Below, one piece after another: positions 34,644-45,188 of a DNA stretch of 64,000 nucleotides. The stretch covers positions 126,691 to 190,690 of the forward strand of contig NZ_JAIXCQ010000003.1 of the NCBI RefSeq assembly GCF_020297055.1. The letters run 5' to 3'. The stretch is from Isoptericola luteus (GTDB lineage Bacteria; Actinomycetota; Actinomycetes; Actinomycetales; Cellulomonadaceae). How positions within the stretch are numbered: position 1 is the stretch's first letter; each line of letters begins with the position of its first letter. Position numbers and translations under genes: made by a program. The notes under the pieces are model-generated. The model had not been told where the DNA came from. It ran no database searches and was given only the letters and a program-made list of their open reading frames with translations.

Positions 34644-36122
34644 TCAGCCTGCGGGTTCGACGGCCGTGGCGGTCGTGCGTGCCCCTGGCGCGACGTCCTT
34701 GGACGACGGTGCGGTGGACGCGCCGGACCCGCCGTCACGCTCCGGCGACGAGCCCGCGGACGACTCGTCGGTCGACGTGCCCTTCGCCGTCTCCTCCGGC
34801 TCGTCCTTCGGCGTCTCCTTCGACTCGTCGGTCGGCTTCGACGACGGCTCGGACGACGGGTCGGACGACGGGTCGGACGAGGCCGCGCCCCCGGAGGTGA
34901 ACGATGTCGGCGCCTTGAGGAACGGCCACGGCATGGCCTCGGGCTGCACGCCGACCTGCGGTGCCCACAGGCCGGTGTCGTCGGACCATTCCATGCCGCC
35001 CTCCGGCACCGCGCGCAGCGGGTACACGTTCCAGCGGTCCCGACCGTCGTCGGCCGTCATCGGCCGGAAGTACCAGCTGCCCTGGACGTCGGGCACCGCC
35101 CACGCCTGCTCGCCGCCGCCGTCCGTGACCGTGCGCACGGCGCGGCCGCGGTCGTCGAAGACCTGGACGTCCTTGATCGGGTCACCGTTCGCGTCGTAGA
35201 CGAACAGGTTCGACACCTGCATGCCGTCCACCCAGACCCCGTCCTCGCCCCAGCTGTCGCCGTACGCGACGTTGCGGGCGTCGTCACGGCCCGCGGCGTA
35301 GCCGGCGTCGTACGACCCGCCGCCCGACCACGGGTCCGCCCCCGCCACGGACTCCCGGTACGTCGTGCCGGCGACGGCCGGGACGAGCAGCACGGCGACG
35401 ACCGACGCCGCGACCGTGGCCCGCGGCTGCCAGCTGCCCGGGATCCAGCGGCCACGCGCCCACTGCACGCTCACGAGGGCGCCCAGCGCCATCACCAGCA
35501 GCTCGCCCGCCCCCTCGGGGACCACCGAGGGCCGTCCCCCGCCGAGCACGGTCACGAGGAAGGCCCCCACGATCCAGCCTCGCGCCACCCACCAGAAGGG
35601 TCGGACGTCGCGACCCAGCCCGCGCAGCCGCTCCCACTGCGGCGTGCTCGTGACCGGGCTCCAGGCCCGCTGCCAGCGCTCGGCGAGCCGGGCTCCGCGC
35701 GCGGCGAGCGTGCGGCGCGACCTACGACGCCCGTCGCTCAGGACGCGAGGCGGCAGCCCCGCAGCGGCCCGCAGCTCGGCCGCGTAGGCGTCCGCCGGCC
35801 CGAAGTGCGTCCCGAGGTCGAGCGTGACGTCGTCCTGCGGTGCCCTGCCGACCGCCGTCTCGAGCGGGGCCGTGGCGTCGGCGAGCGCGTCGACGAGGTC
35901 CGCCTCGAGCCCGTCGGTGAGGTCCTCGACGACGTCCGGGCCGAGGTCCGCCAGGTGTAGCCGCACCGCCTGCGCGTAGCCGCGGGCGTGCGCGTCGAGG
36001 ACGGCGCCGAGCGACGGGCGGACGCCGGCGGCCCCGGCGGCGACGGGCTCGGTGGCGCCGGTGTCGGTGCCGGTGCCGGTGCCGGTGCCGGTGTGCGTGG
36101 TGCTGTTGTCGGTGCTGGTCAT
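34644..36122 (-). CDS. PadR-linked membrane protein of unknown function
   Basis: 492-aa protein. The N-terminus has Thr-Gly repeats encoded by CCGGTG hexamers (~36045-36095). Next comes a soluble helical domain with VRLHLADLGPDVVEDLTDGLEADLVDAL, like the HAAS/permease-prefix domains found beside PadR regulators. Three hydrophobic segments follow (residues ~178-255). The second half is extracellular-looking with VSNLFVYDANGDPIKDVQVFDD, and the last ~90 residues are a Ser/Pro/Glu/Lys/Thr-rich tail. It overlaps padR by ATGA. It likely senses or remodels the envelope; function unknown. Confidence 0.75.
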   Translation of the reverse strand: MTSTDNSTTHTGTGTGTGTDTGATEPVAAGAAGVRPSLGAVLDAHARGYAQAVRLHLADLGPDVVEDLTDGLEADLVDALADATAPLETAVGRAPQDDVTLDLGTHFGPADAYAAELRAAAGLPPRVLSDGRRRSRRTLAARGARLAERWQRAWSPVTSTPQWERLRGLGRDVRPFWWVARGWIVGAFLVTVLGGGRPSVVPEGAGELLVMALGALVSVQWARGRWIPGSWQPRATVAASVVAVLLVPAVAGTTYRESVAGADPWSGGGSYDAGYAAGRDDARNVAYGDSWGEDGVWVDGMQVSNLFVYDANGDPIKDVQVFDDRGRAVRTVTDGGGEQAWAVPDVQGSWYFRPMTADDGRDRWNVYPLRAVPEGGMEWSDDTGLWAPQVGVQPEAMPWPFLKAPTSFTSGGAASSDPSSDPSSEPSSKPTDESKETPKDEPEETAKGTSTDESSAGSSPERDGGSGASTAPSSKDVAPGARTTATAVEPAG

Positions 36123-36454
36123 CTCGCGCTCTCGTCCCTGCTCCCGAGGAGGCCGCCGACGGTGCCGGTGAACTCCTGCCACTCCTTGCGCTGGATCGCG
36201 AGCATCTCGCGCCCGTGGGCGGTGATGCCGTAGTACTTGCGGTGCGGGCCCGTCCCGGACGGCACGACGTAGCTGGTCAGCGCCCCCGCGGAGTACAGCC
36301 GGCGCAGCGTGCCGTACACGGAGGCGTCGCCCACCTCCTCGAGCCCGCGGGCACGCAGTCGCCGCACGATGTCGTACCCGTAGCCGTCGTCGTCCTCGAC
36401 GACGGCGAGCACCGCCGCGTCGAGCACCCCTTTGAGCAGCTGTGTGGTGTCCAC
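36119..36454 (-). CDS. PadR-family transcriptional regulator
   Basis: 111-aa PadR winged helix: LLKGVLDAAVLAVVEDDDGYGYDIVRRLRARGL, the recognition part VYGTLRRLYSAGALTSY and the YYGITAHGREMLAIQRKEW wing/helix. It starts at GTG 36454 after GGGAGAGG. It is first gene of a two-gene operon with a membrane protein, the common PadR-HAAS layout. The AT-richer stretch at about 36485-36510 (TAGTGCGCAATGCGTAGTAC) upstream may hold its promoter and operator. Confidence 0.9.
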   Translation of the reverse strand: MDTTQLLKGVLDAAVLAVVEDDDGYGYDIVRRLRARGLEEVGDASVYGTLRRLYSAGALTSYVVPSGTGPHRKYYGITAHGREMLAIQRKEWQEFTGTVGGLLGSRDESAR

Positions 36455-36562
36455 GAACCTCTCCCTCGCTCCTGTGCGAGGAACACTAGTGCGCAATGCG
36501 TAGTACGTCCATCACCCCACGCCCCTCCCGCCGCGGCAGCCGGCGCACCCACCGTCCCACCG

Positions 36563-36582
36563 CCCGCTCACAACGTCAGGCG
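36563..36582. repeat. 20-bp copy of a 3'-end element shared with 25557-25576
   Basis: CCCGCTCACAACGTCAGGCG is identical at 25557-25576 and here, and in both it spans the stop codon and last Ala codon of an unrelated minus-strand gene. Here the matching upstream arm (GTTGTGAGC) is missing, so no hairpin forms. A looser version lies at 2856-2876. Confidence 0.7.
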
Positions 36583-37541
36583 AGGGAGAGCGCGATGCCG
36601 TCGAGGATGTCGGACTCGCTGGTCACGACCTGCGTGAGCTCGCGGCCCTCCGCGGCGACGTCGGCACGCACGCGCGCCACGACCTCCGACCACACGAGCA
36701 CGCCCGCACCGATGACGTCCGCACGCCCGGGGTGCATGAAACCCAGGGCGAGGCGCCGCGCCCGCGACCGGTGCAGGAGGTCGTCGCACGCGGCCAGCAC
36801 CTCCTCGACGCCGAGCACCGCGCCGTGCACCCGCTCGCGCTGGTAGCTCGACAGGCCGAGCGCGTGCGCCGTCGCCGACGTCACCGAGCCGGCGAGGCCG
36901 ACCAGCGTGACGGTCCTGCCGAACGGGACGACCTCACCCGCACGGTCGAGCGCCGCGCGCACGTCGGCCCGGGCCGCGTCCTCCTCGCCCGGCGTGGGCG
37001 GGTCGGAGTGCAGGTGCCGCTCCGTCATCCGCACCGACCCGACGTCCAGGGACAGTACGACGTCGGGCGACGTCGTGCCGAGGACGAGCTCGGTGGACCC
37101 GCCGCCGAGGTCGACGACGAGGTACGGGCCCGCGTGCCGCGCCGCGACGCCGGCGACCGCGCCCCGGAACGACAGCGACGCCTCCTCGTCACCCGAGGCC
37201 ACCTCCGGCTCGACGCCGATCGCCGCGCGGACGCCGTCGGCGAACTCGGCACGGTTGCGGGCGTCGCGCGTGGCGGAGGTGGCGACGAAACGCACCCGCG
37301 TCGCGCCCGTCTCCGCGATGACGCGGGCGTACTCGCGCGACGCGGCGAAGGTGCGCTCCAGCGCCTCGGGAGCCAGCCGGCCCGTGCGGTCGACACCCTG
37401 GCCGAGCCGCACGATCTGCAGCCGGCGGTCGACCTCGACGAGCGTGCCGTCAGGGCCGACGTCGGCGACCAGGAGCCGGATGGAGTTGGTGCCGCAGTCC
37501 ACGGCGGCCACGCGGGTGGTGGGGCGAGATGTCACCGGCAC
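36576..37541 (-). CDS. ppx: Ppx/GppA family exopolyphosphatase
   Basis: 321-aa ASKHA-fold phosphatase hydrolysing polyphosphate or pppGpp. Phosphate-1 loop AAVDCGTNSIRLLVAD at ~13-28; VVDLGGGSTELVLG at ~143-156. It is the short (two-domain) actinobacterial Ppx, without the HD-like C-terminal part. It follows ftsB and DUF501 on the same strand, an order conserved in actinobacteria (eno-ftsB-DUF501-ppx). GTG 37541 is the likely start; GTG 37535 is possible. Confidence 0.92.
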   Translation of the reverse strand: MPVTSRPTTRVAAVDCGTNSIRLLVADVGPDGTLVEVDRRLQIVRLGQGVDRTGRLAPEALERTFAASREYARVIAETGATRVRFVATSATRDARNRAEFADGVRAAIGVEPEVASGDEEASLSFRGAVAGVAARHAGPYLVVDLGGGSTELVLGTTSPDVVLSLDVGSVRMTERHLHSDPPTPGEEDAARADVRAALDRAGEVVPFGRTVTLVGLAGSVTSATAHALGLSSYQRERVHGAVLGVEEVLAACDDLLHRSRARRLALGFMHPGRADVIGAGVLVWSEVVARVRADVAAEGRELTQVVTSESDILDGIALSLA

Positions 37542-37607
37542 ACTTTCTCACTCCCCACCGACGATGCGCTTCCAGCGAGCCGGAGGGCGTGCGGGGCGGA
37601 GGCGGGG

Positions 37608-38135
37608 TCAGCAGCTGCAGCGGTCGGGGCGCCACTGGTCGCGGACCAGCGCGAGCGCCTCGTCGCCCAGCGGGTTGACGCCCGGCCCGGCGGCCAGCGC
37701 GTGCCCCATGAGCACGTGGATGCACTTGACCCGCGTGGGCATGCCGCCCGCGGAGATGCCGTCGATCTCGTCGACGTGCCCCAGCTCCTCGCGCTGCGCG
37801 AGGTAGTGCTCGTGCGCACGCCCGTAGGCGGCGGCGAGCTCCGGGTCCTCACCGATCCGCTCGGTCATCTGCTTCATCACGCCCTCGGCCTCCAGGCGCG
37901 ACGCCGCCGCGACCGCGCCGGGGTGCGTCAGGTAGTACGTCGTCGGGAACGGCGTGCCGTCGGGCAGGCGCGGCGCGGTGCGCACCACGAGCGGGCGGCC
38001 GCACACGCAGCGGGCGGCGATACCGACGACTCCTCGCGGCGTACGACCCAGCTGCTCCGCGAGCACCCCCAGATCACGGTCGGTGACGGCGGTGGGGTCG
38101 TCGGTCGTCGGGTCCACGGCGGGCTGTTCGGTCAC
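37608..38135 (-). CDS. DUF501 family protein
   Basis: 175-aa soluble protein: LGRTPRGVVGIAARCVCGRPLVVRTAPRLPDGTPFPT, then TYYLTHPGAVAAASRLEA and a Cys-containing C-terminus (PTRVKCIHVLMGHALAAGPG..., ending CSC). These are hallmarks of DUF501, found next to ftsB/divIC and ppx in nearly all actinobacteria. Function unknown; the Cys pairs could bind metal. GTG 38135 follows GAGG. It lies 69 bp after ftsB and 66 bp before ppx, probably one transcript. Confidence 0.88.
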   Translation of the reverse strand: MTEQPAVDPTTDDPTAVTDRDLGVLAEQLGRTPRGVVGIAARCVCGRPLVVRTAPRLPDGTPFPTTYYLTHPGAVAAASRLEAEGVMKQMTERIGEDPELAAAYGRAHEHYLAQREELGHVDEIDGISAGGMPTRVKCIHVLMGHALAAGPGVNPLGDEALALVRDQWRPDRCSC

Positions 38136-38204
38136 GGGTTCCTCGGGGCGTTCGGGTGCGGGTCAGCACCCATTGTCCCCCGACCACGACGGCGGGGCCG
38201 CCGG

Positions 38205-38852
38205 TCAGTCGGCCGAGCCGTCGGCGACCTGCACGGACTCCCAGATCGACTGGTACCAGGGCACCGCGCCGCCGCCCGCCGTCCCGACCGGGCCGGCGGT
38301 GACGGCCTCGCCGGTGACGGGGTCGACGTCCTCGGGAGCCACCGTGTCGCCGTCGACCACGCGCCACACCGTGTCCGAAGGCATGACGTAGAAGAGCCGG
38401 GACCGCGCCTGCTCCTCGACGTAGGACCGGTCCTCCCAGCGGCCGAGCTCGACCGTGAGCCGGTCCCGCTCCGCCTCGTGCTGGGCGAGCTCGGTGCGCA
38501 GCCGGTCGAGCTCGGACTCCTGCTGCACCGCGCCGCGTACCGTCGGCAGCACGAGCACCGCGGCCAGGAGCACCACCACGGACAGCACGATGAGCCGGAC
38601 GGTGAGGACCTCGGGCAGCACCAGACCCAGCCTGCTGCGGCGCCTGTCCTCGCGGGCCGGGCCCGGCGGGCGCCGCGGCGCGGTCCGACGACCGGCCGAC
38701 GACGTCGGCGACCTCGGGCTGGACGCCGTCGTCGAGGACTTCGGCTTCGACCTCGGGGTCGAGGAGCCGGACGCCCGCGATCCTCCGCGCGACCCGGAGG
38801 GTCGCGACGCCGGGCGGCGTGACGAGGGTGCGGCGGGGCGGCGGGAGGACAC
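38205..38852 (-). CDS. ftsB: FtsB/DivIC-like septum formation initiator
   Basis: 215-aa bitopic cell-division protein. Residues 1-75 are a Ser/Arg/Pro-rich basic cytosolic tail. One membrane helix (~85-105, LTVRLIVLSVVVLLAAVLVLP) follows, then a coiled coil (ESELDRLRTELAQHEAERDRL) with the conserved RSYVEEQARSRLFYVMPSD. In the divisome it pairs with FtsL to activate FtsWI. The C-terminal ~60 residues are Asp/Gly/Val-rich. GTG 38852 is chosen but the RBS is weak. It is downstream of eno beyond a large hairpin. Confidence 0.88.
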   Translation of the reverse strand: MSSRRPAAPSSRRPASRPSGSRGGSRASGSSTPRSKPKSSTTASSPRSPTSSAGRRTAPRRPPGPAREDRRRSRLGLVLPEVLTVRLIVLSVVVLLAAVLVLPTVRGAVQQESELDRLRTELAQHEAERDRLTVELGRWEDRSYVEEQARSRLFYVMPSDTVWRVVDGDTVAPEDVDPVTGEAVTAGPVGTAGGGAVPWYQSIWESVQVADGSAD

Positions 38853-38912
38853 GCCCTGATTCTGCCGACCGGCCGCGCCCTCGCCCGGGACCGTCGTCGG
38901 CGCGCCCCTCGT

Positions 38913-39005
38913 CCGAGACAGAAGGCGGACCCGCGAGAGAGAAGGAGCTCCGCGCACGATGCGTGCGCGGAGCCCTCTCCACCTCGCGGGTCCGCTCTGT
39001 CTCGG
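38913..39005. terminator. long stem-loop after eno
   Basis: A ~93-bp imperfect palindrome. The inner stem GCTCCGCGCACG / CGTGCGCGGAGC (38947-38958 / 38962-38973) has a 3-nt loop, and the outer arms contain CCGAGACAGA and GCGGACCCGCGAG. The outer sequence CTCGCGGGTCCGC plus TCT-TCTCGG is shared with the array at 32892-33092. It follows the eno stop on the minus strand and probably separates eno from ftsB. Confidence 0.75.
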
Positions 39006-39019
39006 CGCCCGGAAGGGTG

Positions 39020-41222
<2,203 letters not shown>

Positions 41223-41335
41223 CCGAGCGCCCACAGAGCATCGACCGAGCGCCGACCGGCGCCCTCAGGCCGGCGGCAGCTTCTCGCCGGCCATCCGCCG
41301 GACGGGGGCGGGCAGCCGTGCTGCCGGACGACCGG

Positions 41336-44300
41336 TCAGCGCGTCGTCGTCCCCACGGCCGCCGCGGCGGAGACCTCCCCGAGCACGACGGCGTCGATGA
41401 GCTGGCGCGCCCACGTCAGCACCTCGGCGCCGCGCAGCGGACGCCCGCCGATGCGGGCCGTCGTCGGGAACGGCACGAGCACCGCGCGGATGGCGGGCTT
41501 GAGGACGGTGCCCGGGTACAGCCGCTTGAGCCGCAGCTGGGTGGACTCGGCGAGGTCCACCGGCGCGAACCGCACGTACTTGCCCTGGGCGGTGACGTCC
41601 GCGAGGCCCGCGCGCCGGGCGTGGTTGCGGAAGCTCGCGACGTCGAACAGCGCGGAGGCGACGTCGGGGAGCTTGCCGTAGCGGTCGGTCAGCTCGGCGC
41701 GGATCTCCGCGAGCGCCGCGGCGTCGTCGGCCGACGCGATCTTCTTGTACGCCTCGAGGCGCAGCCGCTCGGTGGCGATGTATGTCTCGGGCAGGTGCGC
41801 GTCGACGGGCAGCTCGATGGTGACCTCGGGCTGCTCGGCCTCGCGGTCCCCGCGGAACGCCGCGACGGCCTCGCCGACCATGCGCACGTACAGGTCGAAC
41901 CCGACCCCCGCGATGTGCCCGGACTGCTCACCGCCCAGCAGGTTGCCGGCGCCGCGGATCTCCAGGTCCTTCATGGCGATCTGCATGCCGGCGCCGAGGT
42001 CGGTGTGCGCCGCCATGGTGGACAGGCGGTCGTGCGCGGTGTCGGTGAGCGGGCGCTCCGGCGGGTACAGGAAGTAGGCGTACGCGCGCTCGCGCCCGCG
42101 GCCCACGCGGCCGCGCAGCTGGTGCAGCTGGGACAGGCCGAGCATGTCGGCCCGCTCCAGGATCAGGGTGTTCGCGTTGGAGATGTCGAGGCCCGTCTCG
42201 ATGATCGTGGTGCAGACGAGCACGTCCAGCTCCTTCTCCCAGAAGGCGCGGATCACCTGGTCGAGCTGGTGCTCGCTCATCTTGCCGTGCGCGACGCCGA
42301 CCCGGGCCTCGGGGACGAGCTCGCGCAGCCTGGTGGCCGTGCGGTCGATGGTCTCCACCTTGTTGTGCACGTAGAAGACCTGCCCCTCGCGCAGGAGCTC
42401 GCGCCGCAGGGCGGCCGAGATCTGCTTCTCCTCGTACGCGCCCACGTACGTGAGCACGGGGTGGCGCTCCTCGGGCGGCGTGGCGAGGGTAGACATCTCG
42501 CGGATGCCGGTGACCGCCATCTCGAGCGTCCTCGGGATGGGGGTGGCGCTCATCGCGAGGACGTCCACGTTGGTGCGCAGCTGCTTGAGCGTCTCCTTGT
42601 GCTCGACGCCGAACCGCTGCTCCTCGTCGACGATCACGAGGCCCAGGTCTTTGAACCGGACCGACCCGGTGAGCAGGCGGTGCGTGCCGATGACGATGTC
42701 GACCGTGCCCTTGGCCAGCCCGTCGACCGTCTCCTTGGACTCCTTGTCGGACTGGAACCGGGACAGCGCCCGCACCGTCACGGGGAAGCCGCCGTACCGC
42801 TCGGAGAAGGTGTCGAAGTGCTGCTGCACCAGCAGCGTCGTGGGCACCAGGACGGCCACCTGCTTGCCGTCCTGCACGGCCTTGAACGCCGCCCGGATGG
42901 CGATCTCCGTCTTGCCGTAGCCGACGTCGCCGCACACGAGGCGGTCCATCGGCACGGACTTCTCCATGTCGGCCTTGACCTCGTCGATCGTCACGAGCTG
43001 GTCCGGTGTCTCCACGTACGCGAACGCGTCCTCGAGCTCACGCTGCCAGGGCGTGTCCGGGCCGAACGCGTGCCCCTGCGTGGCCATGCGGGCGGAGTAC
43101 AGGCGGATGAGCTCCCCCGCGATCTCCTTGACGTGCTTGCGTGCCTTCGCCTTCGTGTTCTTCCAGTCCGCGCCGCCCATCTTGGACAGCGACGGCGACT
43201 CCCCGCCCGTGTACTTGGTGACCTGGTCGAGCTGGTCCATGGGCACGAACAGCCGGTCGCCGGGCTGGCCCCGCTTGGAGGACGCGTACTCGATCACGAG
43301 GTACTCGCGCGTTGCCGCGTTCGCCCCCGCGCCGAGCGTGCGCTGCACCATCTCGACGAACCGCCCGACGCCGTGCTGCTCGTGCACGACGAAGTCGCCG
43401 GCCTTGAGCTGCAGCGGGTCGACGACGTTGCGCCGCCGGCTCGGCATCTTGCGCATGTCACGCGTCGTGGAGCCCTGGCGGCCCGTGAGGTCGGACTCGC
43501 TGAACACCGCGAGGCGCAGGTCGGGGGCGACGAACCCCTGGCCCACCAGCGCCGGAGCCACGAGGACGACACCGCCCGTCGGCTCCTCGCCGAGCTCGGC
43601 GACCAGCCGGGCCGCCGTGTCCTCGGCGGAGAGCTGCTCCACCATCCGCTTGGCCGGGCCGTGGCCTTCCGTGGTGAGCACGAGCCGCCAGCCCGCGCGT
43701 TGCAGGGTCTTGACGTCGTCCAGCGCGCGCTGCAGGTCGCCGCGGTAGTGCTCGACGTCGCGCGCGCCGACCGTGAACGTCGTGACGCCGTCGACGTCGG
43801 CGCCCTGCACGACTGCCGTGTCACCGTCGGCCTCGCCCTCCGTCTCGCCCGCGGCGTCGAGCACGAACGACGACAGCGTCCACCAGCCCAGCCCGCGGCG
43901 GGCCGCGACGTCGCGTACCTGCGTGAACGTCTCGAACGACGCGGCGGACAGGTCGATCGGGGCCGCTCCCCCGGCGACCGCGCCGGTCCACGCGGCGGCG
44001 AGGAACTCCTCGGTCGTGGCCACCAGGTCGTGGGCACGGCGCCGGACCCGCTCCGGCTCGTCGATGACCAGCAGCGCGTCGTCGGGCACCAGCTCCAGCA
44101 CCGGCACCATCCGGTCCACGAGCACGGGCGCGAGGGACTCCATGCCCTCGACCGCGACGCCCGCGGCGAGCTTGTCGAGCATCTCGACGGCCCCCGGGAG
44201 CCGCTCCACGAGCGCCCCGGCGCGCTCCCGCACGGTGTCGGTGAGCAGCATCTCGCGGCACGGCGGGGCCCACAGGCCCTGGTCGGCGATCTCCAGCGAC

Positions 44301-44962
44301 CGCTGGTCGGCGATCGCGAACCAGCGGATCTCGGTGACCTCGTCGCCCCAGAACTCGATGCGCAGCGGGTGGTCCTCGGTGGGCGGGAAGACGTCGAGGA
44401 TGCCGCCGCGCACGGCGTACTCCCCGCGGCGCTCCACCATGTCGACGCGCGTGTACGCGGCGGCGGTGAGTCGCTCGGCGACGTCGGTGAGATCCGTCGT
44501 CGTGCCGGTGTGCAGCTCGACCGGAACCAGCTCCCCCAGCCCGTCGACCACCGGCTGCAGCAGCGCCCGCGCCGGCATCACCAGGATCCGTACCGGCCCG
44601 GCCTGGCCGCGCTCGACGGCGGGGTGCGCGAGGCGCCGGAACACCGCGAGCCGCTTCGCCACCGTGTCCGCGCGCGGCGACAGGCGTTCGTGCGGGAGCG
44701 TCTCCCACGCCGGCAGGACGGCGACGTCGTCCGCACGCTCGTCCGGCAGGTAGGCGCGCAGCGACGCGGCCAGCTCGTCCGCCTCTCGACCGGTGGCGGT
44801 GACGACGACGACCGGGCGCCGCTCGGCCGCCGCCGCGAGCAGGGGCGCGCGCACGCCGCGGGGGCCCACGACGTCGACCTCGCCGCGCAGCGCGACGTGC
44901 TCCAGCGCCGCGGCGGCGCCGGGGTCGGAGAGCAGGGCGGGGACGATGCCGGTGAGGTTCAT
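41336..44962 (-). CDS. mfd: transcription-repair coupling factor
   Basis: 1208-aa DNA translocase that displaces stalled RNA polymerase and recruits UvrA. The N-terminal UvrB-like domain has AVLPAWETLPHERLSPR; the RNA-polymerase-interacting domain with FVVHEQHGVGRFVEM is at ~520; helicase motif I GDVGYGKTE at ~680; DEEQ box VIVDEEQRFGVEHKE at ~785; TTIIETGLD and the TRG region QLRGRVGRGRERAYAYFL at ~945; and a C-terminal TRCF domain. ATG 44962 follows AAGGA. The sequence is complete. A TAGTCT -10-like box lies ~150 bp upstream. Confidence 0.97.
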   Translation of the reverse strand: MNLTGIVPALLSDPGAAAALEHVALRGEVDVVGPRGVRAPLLAAAAERRPVVVVTATGREADELAASLRAYLPDERADDVAVLPAWETLPHERLSPRADTVAKRLAVFRRLAHPAVERGQAGPVRILVMPARALLQPVVDGLGELVPVELHTGTTTDLTDVAERLTAAAYTRVDMVERRGEYAVRGGILDVFPPTEDHPLRIEFWGDEVTEIRWFAIADQRSLEIADQGLWAPPCREMLLTDTVRERAGALVERLPGAVEMLDKLAAGVAVEGMESLAPVLVDRMVPVLELVPDDALLVIDEPERVRRRAHDLVATTEEFLAAAWTGAVAGGAAPIDLSAASFETFTQVRDVAARRGLGWWTLSSFVLDAAGETEGEADGDTAVVQGADVDGVTTFTVGARDVEHYRGDLQRALDDVKTLQRAGWRLVLTTEGHGPAKRMVEQLSAEDTAARLVAELGEEPTGGVVLVAPALVGQGFVAPDLRLAVFSESDLTGRQGSTTRDMRKMPSRRRNVVDPLQLKAGDFVVHEQHGVGRFVEMVQRTLGAGANAATREYLVIEYASSKRGQPGDRLFVPMDQLDQVTKYTGGESPSLSKMGGADWKNTKAKARKHVKEIAGELIRLYSARMATQGHAFGPDTPWQRELEDAFAYVETPDQLVTIDEVKADMEKSVPMDRLVCGDVGYGKTEIAIRAAFKAVQDGKQVAVLVPTTLLVQQHFDTFSERYGGFPVTVRALSRFQSDKESKETVDGLAKGTVDIVIGTHRLLTGSVRFKDLGLVIVDEEQRFGVEHKETLKQLRTNVDVLAMSATPIPRTLEMAVTGIREMSTLATPPEERHPVLTYVGAYEEKQISAALRRELLREGQVFYVHNKVETIDRTATRLRELVPEARVGVAHGKMSEHQLDQVIRAFWEKELDVLVCTTIIETGLDISNANTLILERADMLGLSQLHQLRGRVGRGRERAYAYFLYPPERPLTDTAHDRLSTMAAHTDLGAGMQIAMKDLEIRGAGNLLGGEQSGHIAGVGFDLYVRMVGEAVAAFRGDREAEQPEVTIELPVDAHLPETYIATERLRLEAYKKIASADDAAALAEIRAELTDRYGKLPDVASALFDVASFRNHARRAGLADVTAQGKYVRFAPVDLAESTQLRLKRLYPGTVLKPAIRAVLVPFPTTARIGGRPLRGAEVLTWARQLIDAVVLGEVSAAAAVGTTTR

Positions 44963-45188
44963 GCGGGTCCTTCGGGGCGAGGCGGGCGGGCGGTGCAGGG
45001 CTGCGCGCGGGCACGACGACAGGCCCAGCTCACCCCGGGACGCACGTGGTGCCTCGGACCTGTGCGGGCCGGGGCACCGTGCGACCGGCGGGGTGCCGGG
45101 CGTGCTCGCCCAGACTACGCCCGCCCTCCGACACCCGTCGCTGCGGTCGCCGCCGGTCCCTGGGAGGCGGTCTACCTCAGCTGTCACC

